Shown: positions 16,672 to 25,393, counted from the stretch's first letter. The stretch: DNA of 34,181 nt from an uncultured Collinsella sp. (GCA_900542555.1 UQNU01000018.1:1-34181), one strand, 5' to 3'. Notes: generated by a model from the sequence alone, not told the origin. Translations and numbers: made by a program.

Positions 16672-17504
16672 GAAAGATCGTATCGGTCCTGAGCGCCGCT
16701 GTGCTTACGCTTACGCTGTGCGCCTGTTCTTCGGGATCTTCTACCTCTTCCATTACCGTGGCCGGCTCCACGACCTGCCTTCCTATCGCCGAGATTGCGG
16801 CCGAGGGCTTTAAGGAGGAGACCGGCATCGACGTGCTCGTTTCCGGTTTGGGTTCTTCCGCTGGGATCGAGGCCGTCAGCGCCGGCACGGCCGATATCGC
16901 CAGCTCCTCCCGTGGACTCAATGCCGACGAACAGGATCTGGGCCTGACTCCCATCGTCATTGCCCACGACGGTATCGCGGTCATCGTGAACGACGATAAC
17001 CCGGTCGATAACCTCTCGACCGAGCAGCTCCGCGATATCTACGCCGGCAAGATTACCAATTGGAAAGAGGTCGGTGGCGAGGACCTGAGGATTCAGGTCA
17101 TCAACCGAGACGAGGCGTCCGGTACGCGCGAGGCCTTCCGTACCATCGTGATGGATGGCACCCCGTTCGATCGCCGCTCGGCTGTTCTTTCGGGTACGGG
17201 CCAGGTGCGCGACGTGGTATCTCGTTCGCGTGGGGCCATCGGCTACATTTCGCTGGGCTTCGTCGATAGCCTCAACGCCAAGACCTCGGTCAAGGCTGTC
17301 TCGGTCAATCATGTTGAGGCGTCCGAGAAGACGGTCGCGAGTGGCGGCTATCCCATCTCGCGCGACCTTTACTTCTTTGTGAAGGGTGCGCCTTCGCAGC
17401 AGGCGCAGGATTACATCGACTACGTGACGTCCGAAAAGATGGACAAGCAGATTCGCGAGGCGGGCTTTATTCCCGTCACCAACGACGAGAAGGGGAGTGA
17501 GTAG
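16668..17504 (+). CDS. pstS: Phosphate ABC transporter substrate-binding lipoprotein PstS
   Basis: PstS captures phosphate outside the membrane and delivers it to PstCA. The 278-aa protein has a lipoprotein signal with the lipobox L-C-A-C20, so Cys20 is the likely lipidated residue. Phosphate-binding family blocks follow: AGSTTCLPIAE, ASSSRGLNADE, and RDEASGTREAF. The ATG overlaps the pgeF stop as ATGA, which means re-initiation by the same ribosomes and a shared transcript with pgeF. That coupling ties phosphate import to a gene usually found with division genes. Confidence 0.95.
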   Translation: MRKIVSVLSAAVLTLTLCACSSGSSTSSITVAGSTTCLPIAEIAAEGFKEETGIDVLVSGLGSSAGIEAVSAGTADIASSSRGLNADEQDLGLTPIVIAHDGIAVIVNDDNPVDNLSTEQLRDIYAGKITNWKEVGGEDLRIQVINRDEASGTREAFRTIVMDGTPFDRRSAVLSGTGQVRDVVSRSRGAIGYISLGFVDSLNAKTSVKAVSVNHVEASEKTVASGGYPISRDLYFFVKGAPSQQAQDYIDYVTSEKMDKQIREAGFIPVTNDEKGSE

Positions 17505-17505
17505 C

Positions 17506-18432
17506 ATGGAAGCACAGGAAAACTCCCAGACTGAGCAGAATGCTCAGGCACCCAAGAAGCGCGAGCTGGCGCTCGTATCGCGCAGTACCTATATCAAGGA
17601 GAAGGCGCTGCAGTGGATCTTCTTTGCCTGCGCGTTTTTGGCGGTCGTTACCGTCATCCTGATTTTTGTCTTTACCACGTACTCGGCGCTGCCCGTCTTT
17701 ACTGACATCGGTCTGGCGGACTTCTTTAGCTTTACGTGGGCGCCTTCCGAGGGCCACTACGGCATCTTGTCGCTGCTTGCCGGCTCGGGTCTGGTGACCG
17801 TCGGTGCGCTCGCCATGGGCGTGCCGCTGGGCGTGGGTACGGCCGTTTACCTGGTCGAGATTGCCAGCAAGCGCGTGCGCAAGCTCATCAGCCCCGCCGT
17901 TGACCTGCTGGCGGGCATACCCTCCATCATCTACGGCTTCTTTGGCATGATCATCATCCGCCCGTTTATCGCACAACTGACCGGCGGCCTTGGTTTTGGT
18001 GCGCTGACGGCGTGGTTTGTGCTCGCCATCATGATCGTCCCTACCATCACCACGCTCACCATCGATGCTCTCAATTCCATTCCCATGGGCATTCGCGAGG
18101 CATCGTATGCCATGGGCGCCACCAAGTGGCAGACCATCTATAAGGTCGTGTTACCTGCCGCCAAGCTGGGTATCGTGGATGCCATCGTGCTGGGTATGGG
18201 CCGTGCCATCGGCGAGACCATGGCCGTGCTCATGGTCGTGGGTAACGCCCCGGTTATTCCCGATAGCATTGCGAGCCCCATCTCGACGCTCACGAGCCAG
18301 ATTGCGCTCGACATGAGCTATTCCTCGGGTCTGCACCGCTCGGCGCTGTTCGGCATGGGCGTGGTCCTGTTTATCATCTCCGCCACACTGGTGGGCATCG
18401 TCCGTCTGATTTCCAAGAAGAAGAGGGGGTAG
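17506..18432 (+). CDS. pstC: Phosphate ABC transporter permease PstC
   Basis: PstC is one of the two membrane subunits of the high-affinity phosphate importer. The 308-aa product has about six membrane helices and the MetI-type coupling loop that contacts PstB (REASYAMGATKWQTIYKVVL). AAGGGGAG lies eight bases before the chosen ATG 17506; an in-frame GTG at 17497 overlaps that site and is less likely. It starts 1 bp after the pstS stop. The length and topology are normal. Confidence 0.95.
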   Translation: MEAQENSQTEQNAQAPKKRELALVSRSTYIKEKALQWIFFACAFLAVVTVILIFVFTTYSALPVFTDIGLADFFSFTWAPSEGHYGILSLLAGSGLVTVGALAMGVPLGVGTAVYLVEIASKRVRKLISPAVDLLAGIPSIIYGFFGMIIIRPFIAQLTGGLGFGALTAWFVLAIMIVPTITTLTIDALNSIPMGIREASYAMGATKWQTIYKVVLPAAKLGIVDAIVLGMGRAIGETMAVLMVVGNAPVIPDSIASPISTLTSQIALDMSYSSGLHRSALFGMGVVLFIISATLVGIVRLISKKKRG

Positions 18433-18435
18433 GCT

Positions 18436-19341
18436 ATGTCCGATTCCGTTGACGCGACGGTCGATGCGACCTCGTCGCGCGAGCGCATCAAGCGTGCCCT
18501 TTCCCACGGCAAGAAGGGCCGCATCAACAAGGACCTGTCCAACAAGATCATGCTTGGCGTGTTCCGTGCCGCTGCCTACATCACCACGCTGGTGCTGGTC
18601 GCTATCATCGCCTACGTGGTCATCAACGGCCTGCCACACATCTCGCTCGACTTTATCTTCGGTTGGCCCCAGGGCGTCAACGCCGAGGGCGGAATTTGGC
18701 CCACGATCGTCTCGACCGTCTACGTGACGGCGCTCGCCATGCTTATCTGCACGCCGATCGCTGTGCTGGCAGCCGTCTATCTGGCCGAGTACGCCAAGCA
18801 GGGCAAGGTCGTCGAGCTCATTCGCTACGCTGCTGACGCTTTGGCCTCGGTGCCCTCCATCGTTATGGGCCTGTTTGGCTACGCCTTGTTTGTCGAGGCT
18901 ATGGGCCTGGGCCTTTCGATGGTCTCTGCCGCTCTGGCACTCGCGCTCTTGATGCTCCCCATCGTCATGCGCACCACCGAAGAGGCCATTCGCGCCGTTC
19001 CGCGCTATATCCGTTGGGGCGCGTACGGCCTGGGCGCCACCAAGTGGCAGGTTGTCTCCAAGATCGTGCTTCCTTCTGCCTTTGGCCGTATTGCCACGGG
19101 CATCGTCCTCGCCATCGGCCGTGCCATTGGCGAGACCGCGGTGGTGCTCTACACCATGGGCCAGGCCATCAACCTGCCTATTTCGCCGCTCGATTCCGGC
19201 CGCCCCATGACGGTTCACCTGTACCTGCTTGCCAACGACGGCATCAACATGAACGCAGCCTACGGCACTGCGCTCTTGCTGATGGTGATCATTTTGGCCT
19301 TCAACCTGTTTGCGCGCTTCCTGTCGCGTAAGCGTCGCTAG
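18436..19341 (+). CDS. pstA: Phosphate ABC transporter permease PstA
   Basis: PstA is the second permease subunit and pairs with PstC. The 301-aa protein begins with a charged cytoplasmic segment of about 40 residues, then about six membrane helices. The coupling loop is IRWGAYGLGATKWQVVSKI. GAGGGGG at the end of pstC supplies the ribosome site and the intergenic gap is 3 bp. Nothing unusual is visible. Confidence 0.95.
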   Translation: MSDSVDATVDATSSRERIKRALSHGKKGRINKDLSNKIMLGVFRAAAYITTLVLVAIIAYVVINGLPHISLDFIFGWPQGVNAEGGIWPTIVSTVYVTALAMLICTPIAVLAAVYLAEYAKQGKVVELIRYAADALASVPSIVMGLFGYALFVEAMGLGLSMVSAALALALLMLPIVMRTTEEAIRAVPRYIRWGAYGLGATKWQVVSKIVLPSAFGRIATGIVLAIGRAIGETAVVLYTMGQAINLPISPLDSGRPMTVHLYLLANDGINMNAAYGTALLLMVIILAFNLFARFLSRKRR

Positions 19342-19353
19342 TTAAGGAGTCCC

Positions 19354-20157
<804 letters not shown>

Positions 20158-20249
20158 TCGGTGCGACTAGTCCCAAGCCGATCGGATCTGGTCCGGTGCG
20201 TATTCACTGTGCGGGCGGCATGACCGCACCCAACTGATTGGAGTGAACC

Positions 20250-21107
20250 ATGCGCAAACTGTTTTCCCGTCAGCTCATCGAGGCCCGTCACGAGATGCTG
20301 AGCATCTACGAGGCCGTCGATCTGGCCCTCCACGATGCCGTGAAGGCCTATGTGACCGACGACCGCAAGCTCGCCACCAAGACCAAGAAGCGCACGCTTT
20401 CGATTGACGCACGCTGCGCCAACCTGGAGGCCGTCTGCTACAACCTGATTGCCACGCAGTCACCGGTCGCCTCCGACTTCCGCTTGCTGCAGACGATCAT
20501 CTACGTCGACTTTAACCTGCAGCGCATGACCGATAAGGTTCGCCAGATTTGCCGCGCCACGCGTCATATGATCAAGGCCGACATCTCGCTGCCCAAGGAG
20601 CTTGTCGGCACGGTCGAGGCCGAGGCTGAGGCCGTCTACCAGGTGCTGGGCTCTTCGCTTTCCGCGCTCGTCACCAACGACATGTCCATCATCTGCAACT
20701 TGGCCGTCGAGGACGAGCCAGTGCACGCCGCCTATGAGAAGTTCTTCCGCACCTTTAACCGTATGGATACGGGCGATTTTATGGACGACGACAGCAACTA
20801 TGACGATCTGCGTCGCGCCATCATGGTTTCGCGCTACCTCGATCGCATCGCTTCGATTTCCATCGATGCCGCTTGCCGTCTGACCTTCCTGTTGACTGGT
20901 CAGCGTATGAATGCCGGCGATATCGCCCGCACTGATGAGGATGAGCTCGAGAGCATGCGCGTGCCTTCGGGCGAGGGTGTTATCATGAGGCCCGCCGTCG
21001 ACGCGCGCTACGTTGCCAAGGTACCCGTTAACGAGGTCAGCGAGGGTCTTCGCTACCTGCTCGATCATCTTGAGGACGAGGACGATGGCGAGGACGACGA
21101 GGAGTAA
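20250..21107 (+). CDS. phoU: PhoU phosphate-signalling regulator
   Basis: PhoU links the Pst transporter to phosphate signalling and restrains phosphate uptake. The 285-aa protein has the two three-helix PhoU repeats, with recognisable blocks such as VASDFRLLQTIIYVDFNLQRM and, near residue 205, YLDRIASISIDAA. It is longer than the usual 215-240 aa. The extra C-terminal part, from about 225, ends in an acidic run (EDEDDGEDDEE). TTGGAG lies six bases before the ATG. No phoB or phoR gene is in the window, so its signalling partner is encoded elsewhere or differs. Confidence 0.93.
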   Translation: MRKLFSRQLIEARHEMLSIYEAVDLALHDAVKAYVTDDRKLATKTKKRTLSIDARCANLEAVCYNLIATQSPVASDFRLLQTIIYVDFNLQRMTDKVRQICRATRHMIKADISLPKELVGTVEAEAEAVYQVLGSSLSALVTNDMSIICNLAVEDEPVHAAYEKFFRTFNRMDTGDFMDDDSNYDDLRRAIMVSRYLDRIASISIDAACRLTFLLTGQRMNAGDIARTDEDELESMRVPSGEGVIMRPAVDARYVAKVPVNEVSEGLRYLLDHLEDEDDGEDDEE

Positions 21108-21144
21108 GTAACCCCTTTCGTCGAAAGATTGTAAATACCTAAGT

Positions 21145-21183
21145 GAGCGCGGCCTTGCACATGCGGGGCCGCGCTCTTGCGTT
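21145..21183 (+). terminator. Likely terminator closing the pst-phoU unit
   Basis: A perfect 10-bp stem, GAGCGCGGCC (21145-21154) with GGCCGCGCTC (21167-21176), is followed only by TTGCGTT, so the U-tract is weak. It stands 37 bp after phoU and before yggS, and probably ends or partly attenuates the pgeF-phoU transcript. Confidence 0.65.
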
Positions 21184-21226
21184 AGCATGGGACTACTTGT
21201 TTGGCTGTCAGCGGAGGCGATTGGCA

Positions 21227-21964
21227 ATGGATAACTATTTGGACTTGATGCGCGCTCGCCGCGAGCAGATTCTGGAACGTTTTTATGCGGCGCTCGATCG
21301 CGCAGGCCGCCCCCACGACGCCGCGCGCCTCATTGCCGTGTCAAAGACCGTTGGTGTCGATGAGACCGTTGCCGCCATCCAGGCGGGGTATCGCCATTTT
21401 GCCGAGAACCGCCCGCAGGAGCTGGTTCGCAAGCTCACGGGTCTGGCGGAGCATCCGGAGCTGCCCGAGGTGCGCTTCGATATGATCGGGAACCTGCAGA
21501 CCAATAAGATTAATGCGGTGCTGGGCTCAGCCGAGCTGATTCACTCGGTGGGTTCGCTACATCTGGCGCAGGCGATCTCGAGCCGTGCTGCCCGCAAGAT
21601 TGAGGCAGGCGAGCTCGCCGGCCCCCAGCGTGTGCTCATTGAGGTCAATGTGAGCGGTGAGGAGTCGAAGGGAGGCTTTTCGCCCGATGAGATTCGCGCC
21701 GCCGCGGGTGAGCTTGCGGAACTTGAGGGAATTTGCGTACAGGGGCTTATGACTATGGCGCCCCGGGGGAATAAGGATGTGGCACGCCGCACCTTTGCGG
21801 GGCTTCGCGAGCTGAGGGATGAGCTGGAGGCGGCGCATCCCGATTTGAACCTGCCTGAGCTTTCCTGCGGCATGAGCGAAGACTTTGAGCCTGCCCTTGA
21901 GGAGGGCTCTACGCTCGTTCGCCTGGGCAGGGTAGTATTTAACCCGGAGTTTGCAGTAAAATAA
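21227..21964 (+). CDS. yggS: YggS/YlmE pyridoxal-phosphate homeostasis protein
   Basis: YggS (YlmE, PLPBP) binds pyridoxal phosphate without enzymatic turnover and keeps vitamin B6 and amino-acid pools in balance. The 245-aa protein has the PLP lysine at K40 in LIAVSKTV, FAENRPQELVRK (usually GENYVQE) near 64-75, FDMIGNLQTNKI, and the ending LSCGMSEDFEPALEEG with GSTLVRLGRVVF. GGAGG lies nine bases before ATG 21227; upstream in-frame starts lie in the terminator stem and are rejected. It resumes the ylm series after the pst insertion, 60 bp before sepF. Confidence 0.93.
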   Translation: MDNYLDLMRARREQILERFYAALDRAGRPHDAARLIAVSKTVGVDETVAAIQAGYRHFAENRPQELVRKLTGLAEHPELPEVRFDMIGNLQTNKINAVLGSAELIHSVGSLHLAQAISSRAARKIEAGELAGPQRVLIEVNVSGEESKGGFSPDEIRAAAGELAELEGICVQGLMTMAPRGNKDVARRTFAGLRELRDELEAAHPDLNLPELSCGMSEDFEPALEEGSTLVRLGRVVFNPEFAVK

Positions 21965-22024
21965 GGCTCTGAAGTGCGCACTGATTATCGGGGCGCCTGC
22001 ACTAAACCGCGAGAGGACACAACC

Positions 22025-22747
22025 ATGGGCTTCCTTGACGAGATTAAAAATAAGATGCACCTGGGCGGCCAACAGGGTTACGACCAGGGTTATGGCCAGG
22101 ACGACGACTACGGCTACGATGATGGCTATGACGATGGCTATCAGGGCAACGGCTACAGCGGTGCTTCGGGCGAGGGCTTCTACACCCAAGACGAGCCGAG
22201 CAACGGCCTGCTTGGTCAGACGCGCCGTGGTGAAGCTGAGTCGGTTGCCGTGTATACACGCTCCGGGCAGCTGGTCGGCGATGACTCCCGCCATGCCACG
22301 ACGTATAACCCGCCTTCGCGCTCGCAGGACAGTGTTGCGAGCGGTTATCGTCCTGGTGCCTATGACACGCCGTCGAGCTACGCCGAGAACACCCGCGCCC
22401 GTGCCGCCGCTGCGCCTGCGCCTGCACCGAGCGATGCCTCGGCCTATGCGAGCAATATCATCAACGCCACACCGCAGCTGCCGGCCTATGTCCTGCGCCC
22501 CGAGAGCTATGACGACGTGGAGACCGTGGTGCGCCGCGTTCGCACCAAGCAGCCTGTCGCACTGATTTTTGTGGGCGTACGCACCGAAGTTGCCAAGCGC
22601 GTCTTGGACTTCTCTTACGGCTTTGCCTGCGGTCTGGGTGCCACGGTCAAGGAGGTGGGCGACCGCGTGTTCATGGTGCTGCCCGCCGGTTGCGAGGTCA
22701 AAGATTCCGATCTCAAGAAGCTTCGTGCCGACGGCTACCTTAAGTAA
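22025..22747 (+). CDS. sepF: SepF, FtsZ membrane anchor
   Basis: SepF binds the FtsZ tail and attaches the ring to the membrane. The 240-aa protein starts with an amphipathic helix (MGFLDEIKNKMHL) that inserts in the bilayer and ends with the SepF core at about 155-225 (VALIFVGVRTEVAKRVLDF onward). Between them is a long linker. Residues 17-45 are a Tyr/Asp/Gly-rich stretch with repeated GYD-type units, and about 127-140 is Ala/Pro-rich. The family's usual linker is shorter and less aromatic. GAGAGGA precedes the ATG. With no ftsA nearby, it is probably the main FtsZ tether. yggT follows in the same reading frame after the stop. Confidence 0.92.
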   Translation: MGFLDEIKNKMHLGGQQGYDQGYGQDDDYGYDDGYDDGYQGNGYSGASGEGFYTQDEPSNGLLGQTRRGEAESVAVYTRSGQLVGDDSRHATTYNPPSRSQDSVASGYRPGAYDTPSSYAENTRARAAAAPAPAPSDASAYASNIINATPQLPAYVLRPESYDDVETVVRRVRTKQPVALIFVGVRTEVAKRVLDFSYGFACGLGATVKEVGDRVFMVLPAGCEVKDSDLKKLRADGYLK

Positions 22748-22768
22748 AGACAAGACGAGGAGATTCCC

Positions 22769-23050
22769 ATCAACATCTACACTATCGTCCAGCTGGTCAA
22801 TACGCTGTTCAACTTCTATTCCACGCTCATTGTCGTCTACTGCTTTATGACGTGGATTCCCATGAAGCAGGGTGGTTTGCTTCAGGATATTGCCGCGGTG
22901 CTTGATAGCGTGTGCGGTCCGTGGCTCAACCTGTTCCGTCGTTTCATCCCGCCGATGGGCGGTATCGATTTTTCGCCGGTCGTTGCGATTATTGCGTTGC
23001 AGTTGGTGCAGAGGCTGGTTCTGCAGCTTCTTATAGGTATACTCGTGTAG
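22769..23050 (+). CDS. yggT: YggT/YlmG family membrane protein with a non-AUG start
   Basis: The small protein (93 aa) has two hydrophobic segments and the YggT pattern: NIYTIVQLVNTLFNFYS, VVYCFMTWIP, LFRRFIPPMGGIDFSP and a C-terminal helix. YlmG/YggT proteins lie beside sepF and are implicated in membrane and division organisation. The first ATG in frame (22847) would remove the whole first helix. Upstream to the sepF stop (22745-22747, same frame) there is no ATG, GTG or TTG where the family N-terminus falls. GAGGAG at 22757-22762 is six bases from an ATC at 22769, exactly where a start codon should be, and the next residues NIYTIV fit family N-termini. I therefore call ATC as the start. 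An ATT at 22763 abuts the ribosome site and is less likely; a sequencing error of ATG is possible. Confidence 0.8.
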   Translation: MNIYTIVQLVNTLFNFYSTLIVVYCFMTWIPMKQGGLLQDIAAVLDSVCGPWLNLFRRFIPPMGGIDFSPVVAIIALQLVQRLVLQLLIGILV

Positions 23051-23111
23051 AACTGACTTAGTAACTTACGTCGGGCGTGTAGCGCCGAGGCGATGAAAAA
23101 GGAGACTTGTT

Positions 23112-23786
23112 ATGGCTATTACCCCTGCAGACATCCAGGCTCAGACTTTCTCTGAGGCCAAGCGTGGCTACGATCCTGCTGAGGTCGACGTCTTCTTGGA
23201 GACGCTGTCCTCCGAGGTTGACGCTATGCTCGCTAAGATCGTCGACCTTAAGGGTCGTCTGACTGCTACCGAGCAGCAGCTTGCCGATGCGCAGGCTCAG
23301 CTTGCCCAGGCTCAGGATACCGCCGACCAGGCCGTTCCTGCCGCCCCCGTGGCTGCTCCCGCCCCTGACTTCTCCGCTCAGGAGCGCCAGATTTCCGCTG
23401 CCCTGATCGCTGCCCAGCAGACCTCTGAGACCATCGTCAACGATGCCAACGAGAACGCTGAGCGTATCCGCAACGAGGCTGACGCCAAGGCCCGCGAGGT
23501 TATCCGCCAGGCTCTGACCGAGAAGCAGGCCGAGCTCGAGGAGATCGATCGTCTCAAGGCTTCCCGTGAGGAGTTCAAGGCCGAGTATCTCAAGCTCATC
23601 CAGCACTTTATGGACGATGCCCAGAACTCCTTCCCGGCCGACCTCATGGCCTCTACGCCGGTCGGTTCTGCCGCTTCTCCTGCGGTGACTGTTCCCGCCG
23701 AGCCGCTGCCCGTCGCTGACCCGGTTGTCCCCGTGGCCGATCCCTTTGCCCCGATCGACAACTTTGCTGCCGACGACCTGGACTAA
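23112..23786 (+). CDS. divIVA: DivIVA family polar/septal scaffold protein
   Basis: DivIVA recognises curved membrane at septa and poles and organises growth machinery. The 224-aa protein has the conserved N-terminal domain at 1-50 (ADIQAQTFSEAKRGYDPAEV, then DVFLETL), a coiled coil, an Ala/Pro linker at about 75-90, a second long coiled coil at about 92-180, and a Pro/Val/Asp-rich tail. AAGGAGA lies seven bases before the ATG. It closes the ylm tail and the whole cluster, followed by a terminator. Codon use is strongly biased, suggesting high expression. Confidence 0.93.
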   Translation: MAITPADIQAQTFSEAKRGYDPAEVDVFLETLSSEVDAMLAKIVDLKGRLTATEQQLADAQAQLAQAQDTADQAVPAAPVAAPAPDFSAQERQISAALIAAQQTSETIVNDANENAERIRNEADAKAREVIRQALTEKQAELEEIDRLKASREEFKAEYLKLIQHFMDDAQNSFPADLMASTPVGSAASPAVTVPAEPLPVADPVVPVADPFAPIDNFAADDLD

Positions 23787-23812
23787 CATTCGGCCTACAA
23801 TTTAGTGCCTAG

Positions 23813-23842
23813 AAAGGACCCGCAAGCTGCGGGTCCTTTTTT
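23813..23842 (+). terminator. Intrinsic terminator after divIVA
   Basis: GGACCCGC (23816-23823) pairs with GCGGGTCC (23829-23836) around AAGCT, flanked by AAA and TTTTTT so the stem can extend by A-U pairs. It is a strong + strand terminator 27 bp after the stop codon. Confidence 0.93.
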
Positions 23843-23867
23843 ATGACTGTGCCGGGGTGCGTAACAT

Positions 23868-23904
23868 AAAAACCGAGCCCTGCACATAATGGCGCAGAAC
23901 TCGG
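23868..23904 (-). terminator. Terminator of the nitroreductase gene
   Basis: Read on the - strand, CCGAG and CTGC pair with GCAG and CTCGG across 23873-23904 with a small internal mismatch, followed by TTTTT (23872-23868). It faces the divIVA terminator and insulates the two convergent units. Confidence 0.8.
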
Positions 23905-23952
23905 CGAACGGGTGAGCGGTCAAGGGTAGGTTTTAAGGTATGTCCCAAAAAT

Positions 23953-24483
23953 CTACTTGAGGAGGAAGTCGGAGAGGGGAATGGTGCGGGCCTCGCGATG
24001 CTCGGGATCGGCGATGTGGTCGGCGGGATAGCCACAGACGAGCATGTGATAGGGATAGACGCCCTTGGACAGATTGAACTGCTCTTGTGCCACCTCAGGC
24101 TTAAAATGGCATACCCAGCACGTTCCCAGGCCCTGCTCGGTGGCCTCCATCATCATCTGATCACACACGATGGACGTATCGATTTCACTGGAATTCATCT
24201 GATCATACGGGCGCACCCAAGCATCATCGGTAACGCTGCAAATAAGGAAGACAAGCGGGGCCCCAAAGATAGACCCATCGCGAGCAAACCGAGGCTGACA
24301 AGCAGCAGCCTTCTCCAGAAGCTCAGGCGTATCCAACACCATCACACGGGTTGGATGATTATTACAAGCAGAAGGAGCAATACGCCCAGCCTCAACAATG
24401 GCATCCACCACAGCCCGCTCAACAGCCCGAGTCTCAAATTCACGACAAGAATACCGACCACGAGCCAGATCCAAATTAGACAT
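23953..24483 (-). CDS. Small FMN-dependent nitroreductase family protein
   Basis: The 176-aa protein has the nitroreductase opening DLARGRYSCREFETRAV, the FMN-contact block RIAPSACNNHPTRVMVL and the late EATEQGLGTCWVCHF block. Such enzymes use NAD(P)H and FMN to reduce nitro compounds, quinones or other acceptors; the substrate here cannot be told. The start is ATG 24483 with GGAGG upstream. The first 70-80 codons use T-ending codons (about ten GCT to one GCC for alanine), while the second half uses the GCC/CGC style of the rest of the window. This break within one gene is odd. Confidence 0.88.
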   Translation of the reverse strand: MSNLDLARGRYSCREFETRAVERAVVDAIVEAGRIAPSACNNHPTRVMVLDTPELLEKAAACQPRFARDGSIFGAPLVFLICSVTDDAWVRPYDQMNSSEIDTSIVCDQMMMEATEQGLGTCWVCHFKPEVAQEQFNLSKGVYPYHMLVCGYPADHIADPEHREARTIPLSDFLLK

Positions 24484-24650
24484 ACAAGTCCTCCAACAAT
24501 TAAAAATCAAACAAACCCAAAGTAACCCAAACAGTACCCAAAGCAGCAATCAACCAAACGCTCATCGAGGGCTAAAGTGTCCGAACATATACCAAAGGTC
24601 CCTTCAGCCAAACCTCCATTGCGCTAAACCTATCAGCCAAAGTTCCCAAT
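24484..24650 (-). promoter_or_regulatory. C-poor nitroreductase leader with phased repeats
   Basis: No gene is seen here. On the + strand ACCCAAA occurs at 24515-24521, 24525-24531 and 24536-24542, about one helical turn apart. A 9-bp direct repeat TCAGCCAAA lies at 24604-24612 and 24633-24641. On the coding (-) strand 24484-24566 contains only six C in 83 bases. A weak promoter may lie near 24590-24610. The repeats could be operator sites or chance in a biased stretch. Confidence 0.4.
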
Positions 24651-24767
24651 GGTGGTACATAAGGGAGCGGGCCCGGCCACTAATAACCTTTTGAACGACT
24701 CTGCTTGCAGCCGGAGTGAAAAAGGTTATTAGTGGCCGGGCCCGCGACCGGTGGGACATGTACCCCC
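24651..24767. repeat. 117-bp MITE-like nested inverted-repeat element
   Basis: Two perfect 26-bp arms (24667-24692 and 24720-24745) flank a 27-bp centre that has its own ACTC/GAGT pair. Outside them, 10-bp terminal arms (24651-24660 and 24758-24767) match with one mismatch, and AAT borders both ends (24648-24650 and 24768-24770), like a 3-bp target duplication. Each inner arm contains the palindrome GGGCCC. There is no T-tract as in a normal terminator. The element touches the stop codon of the DUF47 gene. It could be a mobile miniature element, a dispersed extragenic palindrome, or a large hairpin protecting the DUF47 transcript end. Confidence 0.7.
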
Positions 24768-24769
24768 AA

Positions 24770-25393
24770 TTAACTGTTCTTCATGACAATCGAATCCACG
24801 ACATCGGCCACATTCTCGCAGCAGTCGGCGCAGTACTCCAGGAAGGCGTACACGTCACGCCAAGCGATGACCTCGAGCGGGTCCTTGCCGTTAACGTGCA
24901 GGTTGCGCATGGCGTTGATGTAGAGCTCGTCGGCCTCGGACTCGATCGTGTTGATCTGGATGACCAGCTCGCGCAGCGTTTTGGACTTGCGGTAGTTGGG
25001 AAGCTCGACCATCAGGTCCTTCATGGCGCGGCAGGCGTCAGTCACCTTGTGGGCGATGACGATGGCGTCGGGATGGATGCTCTGAATGTTGGTGAAGTAG
25101 ACGCGCTGCACGACGCCCTCAATACGGTCGAGCACGGTGTCGAGCGCGCAGCTCATCAGATCCAGATCCTCGCGCTCGAGCGGGGTGATAAAGGCGGTGA
25201 GCAGGGCGTCTTCGAGCTCGTGGTGCTTCTTGTCTGCCGCATGCTCAATCGCATGCATCTTATTGAGCATGTCGTGAATCTGCGCGGGATCGAAGTTCTC
25301 AAAAATCTGGGTAAGCAGCTCGGCAGCCTGGACGGCGAGGTCGGCGCAGGCGACGTAGTTGTCAAAGTAGAACGAATCGGGTTTCTTTGCCAT
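24770..25393 (-). CDS. DUF47 (PhoU-like) partner of Pit phosphate transporter
   Basis: The 207-aa all-helical protein belongs to the DUF47/PhoU-like family, with blocks such as IHDMLNKMHAIEHAADKKHH, DLDLMSCALDTVLDRIEGV and ECADCCENVADVVDSI. Members are found next to pit genes and are thought to control Pit activity, as PhoU does for Pst. AAAGGA precedes the ATG. It lies 67 bp downstream of pit on the same strand, with no terminator between. Its TAA stop is at the edge of the inverted-repeat element at 24651-24767. Confidence 0.9.
   Translation of the reverse strand: MAKKPDSFYFDNYVACADLAVQAAELLTQIFENFDPAQIHDMLNKMHAIEHAADKKHHELEDALLTAFITPLEREDLDLMSCALDTVLDRIEGVVQRVYFTNIQSIHPDAIVIAHKVTDACRAMKDLMVELPNYRKSKTLRELVIQINTIESEADELYINAMRNLHVNGKDPLEVIAWRDVYAFLEYCADCCENVADVVDSIVMKNS

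Noticed and set aside
22081..22145. Repetitive DNA in sepF considered as a tandem repeat locus or CRISPR-like array
   Set aside because: It is coding sequence for a Tyr/Asp/Gly-rich linker; units are short, contiguous and lack unique spacers.
23998..24694. + strand frames opposite the nitroreductase and its leader
   Set aside because: They arise from the C-poor coding strand (A/C-rich complement), have no ribosome sites and repetitive low-complexity translations.
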